Shown here one piece after another: positions 57,128-64,000 of a stretch of DNA of 64,000 bases; position 1 is the stretch's first letter; every line of letters starts with the position of its first letter. Source of the DNA: Ancylostoma caninum (taxonomy: Eukaryota > Nematoda > Chromadorea > Rhabditida > Ancylostomatidae); the NCBI GenBank assembly GCA_037903475.1, contig JBAJFG010000039.1, positions 1,348,415 to 1,412,414 of the forward strand, given 5' to 3'. The notes below the pieces were generated by a model. It was not told the DNA's origin, did not search any database, and was given only the letters and a program-made list of their open reading frames with translations. A program made the translations under genes and the position numbers.

Positions 57128-58571
57128 CTAAAGATGTGTGAGTTCGAAATCGTCATAGTCAAAACTTCGCCGCTTCTCTGTATTGAAGATATCGTTTGCA
57201 CTAGTATTCGGTTAGATTCAGGAAAAAAAGCTAGCTATAGGTAGCAAAAAAAAGACCTCGTGAAAATGGACTTTTCAATGACTTCCGTTTTTCTTCCTAG
57301 AAGAAAAAAAAATAAGCGGATGTAGGCAAAATTTTGTTCCTTCTGAGAAACTAAGCGATCACACAGGAAATCTTTTGTGAGTCTCTATCGTCGAAATGGC
57401 CAAAACGTTCGTTAACTGAAGTTTTAGACCAAAACGTCTGGGAACATTTGTCATGATGCAAAAAAATGTCATTCAGAATGGGAAGAAAAGGCATAGCTCC
57501 TGCAAACAATTCTATCATGAGGAGGAAAACGAGACAAAGAGATAAACAATACCGAAAATCAGGAAAGTGCCGAGTACCGGTGTACCATCATCGAAGACGA
57601 TGTCGTGGCTTTCGTCGTAGTCTTCACAGGCGGTAACTACACGTTCATGTTCCTCTTGACGTAGTCGACAGTCGCGTTTAGTGTGACGCTGAAAGACAAA
57701 TTCCCTAAATTAATTACTTGTGCAGAAAAATGATAGAGATATACATCGCACACTTTAATACGATAATCACTACTACCTGGCTATAGTGCAAACGGCTATG
57801 AAGATCCACTACTTCTTCCAGATTCTCGCACAAGATATTCTCGATCTGTGTTCGCGCGCTGATCACTTGAATCTCAATCCCATCCGAGCGTTTTGTGCGC
57901 TTTATCCACCTCCTGCAATAATTGAGCATCATTTGCACAAGCAAGTCACAGGCACAAGCATAACTAGCGGCCGAAGAATTTTTTTACAACTCTTGTTGAA
58001 CGCTTATAAAAGGCTGGTTCCTTCACATATCTGTTGTGTGACGGGTTCCACACACAGATCTCTCGAGCATGATCGTGATGAAAGTCTACCTAGATGTTCC
58101 CTCATCATACGTCTCTGCCTCATCCTCTCTTCTATCAATACAAAACAAAGAAATCGTTGGCTCATTAAACTCTCACCGCTGTAATCAAAAACTTACTTTC
58201 GTTGCCGCGTATGGTCCATTAGCTCACAGATGGCGCCTGATCTGACATTGTCTGCAATTACGACTTTGCCTGCAGAATGCGTCTGGAAGGACATCTTAGC
58301 GGATGGCAGTGGGGAAACATAAGAATGGAAGGAACCACACGATATGGATATCAAAAAAGTGCAAAAAATAGATCGGTTAGCCTAAAAATGGTGAAGTCGT
58401 AGTTGCGGACAAAGTCAGATCGGGCGCCCTCTGTGAGCTAATAGATTGTACATCGTGTTTTCTGATGTATTGTGGCATTCCACGCCTAAAATAAAATTAG
58501 ATAGATGGAAATGCTTATATGAAACAAATTGTGCAGCTACCACGGACGGGAAAAACAATGCAAATTCTCAA
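57128..58571 (-). CDS. Minus-strand multi-exon gene of unknown function
   Basis: Minus-strand exons: tentative 58571-58541; 58485-58441 plus 58219-58197, one exon split by a MITE; 58131-58090; 57912-57777; 57688-57586 or 57688-57553; 57177-57128. All junction phases agree (2, 2, 2, 0, 1) and each exon has AG/GT borders. From the ATG at 58219 the product would be 117 or 128 residues. It begins MDHTRQRKREDEAE, has a basic RRWIKRTKRSDG patch, continues into a charged helical-looking part, and ends acidic (RRSFDYDDFELTHL). The pre-insertion exon adds RGMPQYIRKHDVQS in frame before that ATG. I see no signal peptide and recognise no family. A charged soluble protein or the cytoplasmic C-terminus of a larger one are both possible. 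Confidence 0.55.
58220..58440. mobile_element. MITE inside an exon of the minus-strand gene
   Basis: TAGCTCACAGATGGCGCCTG is mirrored by GGGCGCCCTCTGTGAGCTA. Arms of about 50 bp include GTCTGCAATTACGACTT opposite AAGTCGTAGTTGCGGAC. The borders fit a TA target duplication. Read in the gene's frame it brings a stop after about a dozen MITE codons. Confidence 0.88.
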
Positions 58572-58687
58572 CTACACGAAAGGAGCGAACATCACAGCAC
58601 ACAAATATAGGAATAAAAAAATGAAAAAGTGGAATTGAAGACGAGCTTCGAAATTGCATAATTTCAAAACTTCATCAATGCCTTGGA

Positions 58688-58939
58688 TCAGAGCACGTTT
58701 TTGACAAGTATAAAAAGAGCTGCACCTCTAAGAAACCCATTGACTAGGCCGATCTGAGGAGTCTTTCGAGCCGTTACTTCTACAAAAAATTGCGCGGTCA
58801 GCCTCCATGCATGAGCGGTCACATACAAGCGACTAAGCATGTTCTGTGCTGAACGGCGGATGTAGCGCATCAACCCGATTGTTGCTCTCTTAAGGTCCGC
58901 GAACGAACGACACCCGTCATTAGCCCTCAACACACCCAA
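58688..58939 (-). CDS. Unrecognised minus-strand open frame
   Basis: 83 codons without a stop, with GCRSFADLKRATIGLMRYIR and ARKTPQIGLVNGFLRG. The composition looks protein-like. It is upstream of, and on the same strand as, the gene at 57128-58571, so it may be an earlier exon or a transposon-derived frame. No splice site links them convincingly. Confidence 0.27.
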   Translation of the reverse strand: MGVLRANDGCRSFADLKRATIGLMRYIRRSAQNMLSRLYVTAHAWRLTAQFFVEVTARKTPQIGLVNGFLRGAALFILVKNVL

Positions 58940-59265
58940 CTTTCCTGCGCAGTTGGCCCGCTGTGGACCCTCGGTCTAATCTTTCGCCAGGAAAGGCTAG
59001 TGCAGCGAATCGAGCTTTGCCCCTGGAATCGTCTGAGGAGCCCTACGGACTTGTCTGGCCAACTGAGGCTCTGTTGAAACTGCGGCCTAGTGTACCATTT
59101 GGCCAGACAAGATGCGTGGGATGCGATCGCGTGCCAACGCGGCGCGGACGGGAAAATCCGCGGACGGGAAATCCGCCTCGCCGAAAATCCGCCTCGCCGC
59201 GGATGTCCGGCTCGTCGAGGCTGGTGTCGGGAGAACATACATGCCCGGCGAACTCATTTTTGAAC
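58940..59265. repeat. GC-rich inverted and tandem repeat
   Basis: TTGTCTGGCCAACTGAG and ATTTGGCCAGACAAG are inverted about 50 bases apart. CGCGGACGGGAAAATCCGC and GCCTCGCCGAAAATCC are tandemly repeated near 59150-59210. Boundaries are unclear. Confidence 0.5.
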
Positions 59266-60095
59266 TATTTTTGTAGTCACCGGTTGCAATAGAACATGAC
59301 CTGCCTTAATCCTGCTACCTCTGTAGGAGAATCATAGCAGGTCAAATGCAGGATAAGGCGCGACCAACGGCGGAATAGGCGCGCCAACTCCACCCACTTT
59401 TGCGTTTGTCCCGCAGGTGTTATGCCGCGACAAACGGTGTGGACCGGCGCTCCAAACGCCCGAAAAGTGATATAGACTTGTACCTGCCACAAAAGGAATG
59501 CTCTTGCTCATGGTACCTACCCAAAAAGAAATGCTCTTGCTCATGTTTTCTGGGTCGTCCGACAATGCGAGGCAATAACCTCGCAGCCATCATTTACTTG
59601 TAAAATTATCAACAACGTTGGCTAGTGTTTGACCAATAACAACGTTAAAATTGCTGACGTTGCAGCCCACCGATGAGTGGTGCCTCTTCCTCGCAAGGTC
59701 CATTTCGACTATTCATCGAACCCTTCTATTTCTACCAATTTTTGAATCTATTGATCAAATAGCGTTCAGGAGTCAATACTATCATAACATTCGGTCAGTA
59801 CTAGAAGGTTTATCAGAACTCCAAAAAAGATGTGTGACACAAAGCTTCACTCCCAATCAGCTCCCCCCCCCCCACCCCTTCTCTTAGCCCAGCCCGAAAC
59901 AAAACCTTGGAAAAACCAGCCTTCGGAGACCTCACGTGTGAACTGAAAAAAAAACATGGGCACATATCATCCCAAGCAACCGTCCAATCAAATTAACAAA
60001 TATTCAAATGTAACTGGAAACTGTTGTTTTTATGGCAAACTCTAGCTACCATAACTATATCTCTTCATAACGATGTCATGCTCAGCGTCGAGCTT
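59266..60095. other. No gene recognised
   Basis: A direct duplication of GAATGCTCTTGCTCATG / AAATGCTCTTGCTCATG lies at 59497 and 59529. A C run lies at 59865. No exon supported. Confidence 0.4.
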
Positions 60096-60099
60096 AGAA

Positions 60100-60700
60100 T
60101 TTATTTGTTTATTTATTTATTCATATACCAATATGGTGCGCCAATACAATCAGCACCATAAAGCGGCCAGAAGTGCAGCAAAAAGTAGCAAATATGACCA
60201 ATTACAAAGAAATCAGCAAAGTCAGTAACTCCGCTCCATGAAATGATAGTGCGCTGCCAGGAACACAAAGTCAAGGTAGAGCCGAACTCCAAACCAAAAG
60301 GCTGTTTCCAGCAACACTGAGAGAACCGCTGCACCAAGCACCATCCAAGTGGCAAACGAAAACACTGAACAGTCATGAAATGAGTGGCCTCATGAACTCT
60401 ATGGTGCCTAGCGAAAAGGATAACAGACAAAAGGATAACAGACAGAATAATAATGGCAAATTTTGATGACTAATACGATGGAAAAAGTTTCCGCTGTTTT
60501 TGCATAGGGATTTTTGAAGACATCTAAACGATCACCAATTAGGTTTTTCCTGGACTTTTTCGATCTTGTCTTGAAGCTTCTTACTCCATGAGCTCCAGAT
60601 TGGGGAGCCATATTCAAGGTGCGGGAGAAAATAGGATTTGTAAAGCTTAACCAGGACAGCGGAATCGTTACAGTGTATATTGCGGAGGACAAGAAAGAGA
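60100..60700 (-). mobile_element. CR1-like LINE, 3' fragment
   Basis: On the minus strand near 60655-60540 the frame reads LYKSYFLPHLEYGSPIWSSW and KKLQDKIEKVQ, the region after the RT core in CR1-like ORFs. Stops and frameshifts follow to the 3' end, which is a TTTATTTGTTTATTTATTTA run at 60103-60122. It is severely truncated. It is a different subfamily from the 30.0-31.6 kb copy, judging by the coding words. Confidence 0.8.
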
Positions 60701-60957
60701 ACTAAAGGAGCTTTTTCAAATTGTTTTTTTTTTCAGTATGAGATGGGAACCCCAATTTCGAACCGATAATCATTCCCGAGTCCTTCACTTTATCCTGAAC
60801 TTCTAGTCTTAACTACTGTAAGCGTAGTTCATATTATACGAGGGTCATGCCCAATATGAAAAACGAAAGTTTTGCTTAAAGGCAGCACCTGTGAAAAATT
60901 CAGTCACTGCGAGTTTTGGATGCTTCCGTTTTGCAATGTTAGAGCAGGGTGTTCGAG

Positions 60958-61388
60958 TTAAAGGCAGCACTCACGGAAATTTTCGGATTGAAGATTTCGC
61001 GGTATATCGGGGTTTTTAGGGACGATGAACTCATTGACAACGACGAAGTAGCGTGAAACACGCGAAAAACACAGAAAATGATGGCGGTATTTCATGTGTG
61101 TCCACAGCGCTGACGAGTGTTCCGTGATGGGTCCCGCCACGGAACCCTGCAAATGGTACGAATTTCATAAACACGCCCCCGCTGAAGCGCATGCGCACAC
61201 CCTGTCAACGGCGTTAGTTGGCGCGACGGAACCATAATGTCCAGAGCGGCAGATGTGTCCACGGCAGTATCATCGCAGGTAGGCGGTCATTCAAGGTGTT
61301 CAACTTTCTGTTGCGATTGCCCAGTGGCCGGCTACATGTTAAGCGACTCATTCCAGAAGTGAGAATTTCCGTGAGTGCTGCCTTCAAA
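60958..61388. mobile_element. DNA element with TTAAAGGCAGCACTCACGGA ends, copy 2
   Basis: TTAAAGGCAGCACTCACGGA at 60958, mirrored near 61366-61388 (TCCGTGAGTGCTGCCTTCAA). The body is the reverse complement of 42247-42654, including CCCGCCACGG and GTCAACGGCGTTAGTTGGCG. Confidence 0.88.
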
Positions 61389-62205
61389 CAGTAGATATCG
61401 AGCAAACAAGTCGATCGTGCTGCCACCACTGCCACCTATTCTCTCGATGCAGTTGGATATCCAACTAGTGAGAAAACTTCTTGGGGGGAGAACTGACACA
61501 CACAGGAAGAAAATGAAATTTTCATCATGAAAGCGTAACTCAGGAGAAAAACGAAGCCTTGTGGTAGAGTTCATACAACTAGATAACGCAACAACTATTT
61601 GAGGAGTTGGGTAATCTTGGTGAAAAAAAAAGATTACGTAAATCAATAATAGGTAATACGAGGCAAACTGGGGAAGTCAGGCCACAATAATGTAGTATAA
61701 GCCGAAATTAATGAATAAAAGGGTAACACAAGAGAATTTCACTGGGAACCAGCGCCCAATCAGCTGGATGTTGCCATTTTACGTGCTCCAAGGAAGATTT
61801 TGGAGATCATTGCTAGCATGAAATTCGTAAAACTTACTGGCTACTGGTCCTGCTGATTTAAGTATTGTCTGTTATAACTCATGATGGATAAAAGTTCCAA
61901 CTGGTGCTCTTATTGCGAAATTGAATCCATGATCGATTTTATCACGATGGGATCAAAATCTAGGAGGCGAAAATTTCCTCCCACTTCTTAACCCATTCCA
62001 TAATTCTTTGCATTGATTAGGTCACTGCTCTGTGAATTTCACCTTTGTTCTCCACACTGTAAGCGCTAAAGCTTATCTGCCCACACGGCCCGTGATGACC
62101 TGACGAGGAGCAGAACCACAGCTCCTTACTATTAGAACGGCTACGATGAGTGGCAGCAATCTATAATATTAAGTAATCGAGAATGAAATGTTGGATTTTT
62201 CCTAG
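61389..62205. other. No gene seen
   Basis: AT-rich, no supported exon or repeat pair. Confidence 0.45.
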
Positions 62206-62208
62206 TGG

Positions 62209-62340
62209 TTAATTTGACAGTCGGAGTCTTCGGAGATTCACTTGATCACTTCTCATTTTTCCTTCATTGTAAAGACAGATCCTCATTTTTTCGAGAGTTT
62301 TCCATCTTTTTCGAGATATTTCCATTCTTCTAACCTGTTG
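62209..62340 (-). CDS. Unrecognised minus-strand exon-like frame
   Basis: Behind the acceptor GCGCCAACAG (minus strand) the frame reads VRRMEISRKRWKTLEKMRIC and ends VNLRRLRLSN with TAA, about 43 codons, very basic. It could be a terminal exon or chance. No partner exon identified. Confidence 0.25.
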   Translation of the reverse strand, partial: QQVRRMEISRKRWKTLEKMRICLYNEGKMRSDQVNLRRLRLSN

Positions 62341-62639
62341 GCGCGACAAAGTTAATGTTAAAAGATGACAAGGCTGTGCCAATGGTGTGGGGTAAGATTT
62401 GGTAAGCATGTACATCTTATTCGAAAAACAATACTCAAAACTTTGTGGTTCAAAACCGGATATTACGTACTCGACAACTATATTGATTAACAATACATTT
62501 GTGACAGAATCAACATTTTATCCCGCCCTGTAAAGAAAAAGCAAACAGCTCAGATCGAGCTTTGGTGGATGATGCATACCACTTATGAGAGGTGAGAATT
62601 TATGTAGGTGCATGCAAGCTGTGGCAGTGTGGTGCAGAT

Positions 62640-62960
62640 TCGAAAATATGCGGCCTGTGGGAGAAGCCGACATGTGGGTAGACTTCTACACCATGACTAC
62701 TCAGAGATTTGCGCAGCTCTATCCTCGTCAAAGATGAGCTCTACAGCCGTAACGATTCTCGTAGACCTACAAATCCAGAGACACCTTGGAAAGTACTGAT
62801 TAAAAGTGCCTGGAAGTTTCCTGTTCGCGCAGCATGATTGGCACAACACTAGGACGAGAGTTAGCATGATATTCTCGCCTACCACCCTCAGAAATTCATG
62901 CAGCCCCATCGTTATCGATGATGAGCTCTACAACCGTAACAGTTCAAGTATATCTGTAAA
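62640..62960. repeat. Diverged tandem duplication, unit about 215 bp
   Basis: GCAGCTCTATCCTCGTCAAAGATGAGCTCTACAGCCGTAAC (given here only as positions 62714-62754) recurs with changes at 62900-62942, sharing GATGAGCTCTACANCCGTAA. Flanking words are weaker. Confidence 0.5.
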
Positions 62961-63209
62961 TTGCGCAGCGCTTTTGAGGCAAATTTGATTGAATGTGGCT
63001 GAAGTTTTCCGCGCCAAATGTGCTGCCATACACAGCTGCGAGCAGGCCCAATGATCCAATCTCGGTTTTTGTTAGGCTATTTTACTCTAATATCCGCGAA
63101 TAGATCATTTTGGAATGAATACGCAAATCCCAGCCTTCATTATTTTGTCATTACTTTAGCAAAACATCAGGACATCTGCAATCTCTGTAATTCACAGAAA
63201 CACTCAACA

Positions 63210-63291
63210 GGTAGCATCCTCTCATGACTGCAACGTCAACAAGCCCAATCAACAGTCTCCAACAATCAATTTCGATTTCGACCGATTGCAA
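63210..63291 (+). CDS. Unrecognised plus-strand internal exon
   Basis: CACTCAACAG|GTAGC acceptor and CAAC|GTAAGT donor frame 82 nt. Only phase 0 is open, encoding VASSHDCNVNKPNQQ and ending INFDFDRLQ. The consensus splice sites and composition suggest a real exon of a gene that continues to the right. The next candidate, at 63688, does not match its exit phase. Confidence 0.35.
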
Positions 63292-63687
63292 CGTAAGTTC
63301 GTAGAGTTCGATCACAAGACATGCATGATCCACTCATGTTCTCACTCATATTCAACAACCTCTTTCAATGTTCATATGGTCTGGTGGCCGGCTTGGCCGA
63401 ATGCGATTGAATGGGTACCTTTGGGTTGTGGTATAGAGAGGGTAGTTGCTTTCGGCTGACACACCGACTGATGTGTACGCCTTTCTCAAGCTTTGGGCAT
63501 GTTCCTATGCCTCTTTTGCAAAAGAGGGCATGTTACTGGCCGGTGTAGGTGTTTGCTTTGAAGGATCTCGGACCGAAATAATTGCATGTCTTTGATAACA
63601 TCTGGTTTTAATTTAATTTTTAATTTGATTTGATGTTTTGATTTTTCTTATCAATTACGTTCATTTGATTTTTCTTGTCCATTACAG

Positions 63688-63792
63688 TCAATAATTGAGT
63701 TGTCCAGTCGAACGGAAGTCTTCGGGAAAGTCAAAAAGTTTGGAGTCAGCGGAGATCACGATAAGTATATGCAAAGTTTGAAGTCAGCATAG
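63688..63792 (+). CDS. Unrecognised plus-strand terminal exon-like frame
   Basis: After TCCATTACAG a phase 0 frame reads SIIELSSRTEVFGKVKKFGV and ends MQSLKSA with TAG, 34 residues. Its last third overlaps a short direct duplication (GAGATCACGATAAGTATA / TAGATCACGATAAATATA). It could be chance. Confidence 0.25.
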   Translation, partial: SIIELSSRTEVFGKVKKFGVSGDHDKYMQSLKSA

Positions 63793-63793
63793 A

Positions 63794-63985
63794 TCACGAT
63801 AAATATATACGCCGTAATTCCTTGTATCTGCGAAGCGATGTAGATGAACAGCTATTGTGTCGAAAATAATGTTGAAGTCCTTCCATTGGCTCACTGATAT
63901 CAATCCGCCGAATCTTATCAATCAACTCCGGGAGGAGGTTGTCATCTACTTCAGCCGATTTCTGGTCTTGCCGAATTCGCCGTCT
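63794..63985 (-). CDS. Unrecognised minus-strand frame at the window edge
   Basis: 63 codons open on the minus strand, reading RRRIRQDQKSAEVDDNLLPE, then LIDKIRRIDISEPMEG and ending RYKELRRIYLS with TGA. The composition is convincingly protein-like, but no family is recognised. An in-frame TAA lies just upstream (63986-63988). If real it is therefore the last exon of a gene extending right, with a weak acceptor AATTAAAG. Confidence 0.33.
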   Translation of the reverse strand, partial: RRRIRQDQKSAEVDDNLLPELIDKIRRIDISEPMEGLQHYFRHNSCSSTSLRRYKELRRIYLS

Positions 63986-64000
63986 TTAATTTTGTGGAAT

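Overview
The window looks like nuclear DNA of a nematode, most likely a strongylid (hookworm-like) species. That is inference. It rests on short exons behind TTTCAG-type acceptors, kilobase introns packed with short inverted-repeat elements, and RTE, CR1-like, Penelope-like and Helitron remnants. There is no operon-like or bacterial gene organisation, and most long open frames are chance frames in repeats.

The main content is three plus-strand genes in a head-to-tail array (about 3.3-11.2, 14.1-22.2 and 24.5-45.4 kb). They share one architecture: a hydrophobic leader, a small Ly-6/three-finger-like cysteine domain ending C-Y/F-C-x4-C-N-G, a 70-nt exon with a conserved Trp, N-x-T sequon and Cys, a variable Thr/Ser/Pro or Gly/Ser stalk, one transmembrane helix, and a cytoplasmic tail that differs in each gene. 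Exon phases agree across the three copies, and two exon types keep the same length. Genes 1 and 2 have gaps in the chain that I could not fill. Gene 3 lacks one short exon and its start exon.

At 57.1-58.6 kb a separate minus-strand gene of unknown function can be assembled from five or six phase-compatible exons. A 221-bp inverted-repeat element sits inside what looks like one of its coding exons.

The rest is mostly mobile and repetitive DNA. There are RTE fragments (6.2-7.0, 14.7-15.8 kb), CR1-like fragments (30.0-31.6, 60.1-60.7 kb), a Penelope-like remnant between inverted arms (44.3-45.1 kb), and a related inverted repeat around an AT-rich core (34.5-35.0 kb). A non-autonomous Helitron with an internal minisatellite lies at 47.2-48.7 kb, two further minisatellites at 48.9-50.8 kb, and a large inverted repeat pair covers 1-1.7 and 36.6-38.6 kb. 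At least ten terminal-inverted-repeat families are present. Two distant sites (19.9 and 56.0 kb) share a CACGTG / TATA / hairpin module with fixed spacing. The right end holds small coding-like exons that probably continue outside the window.
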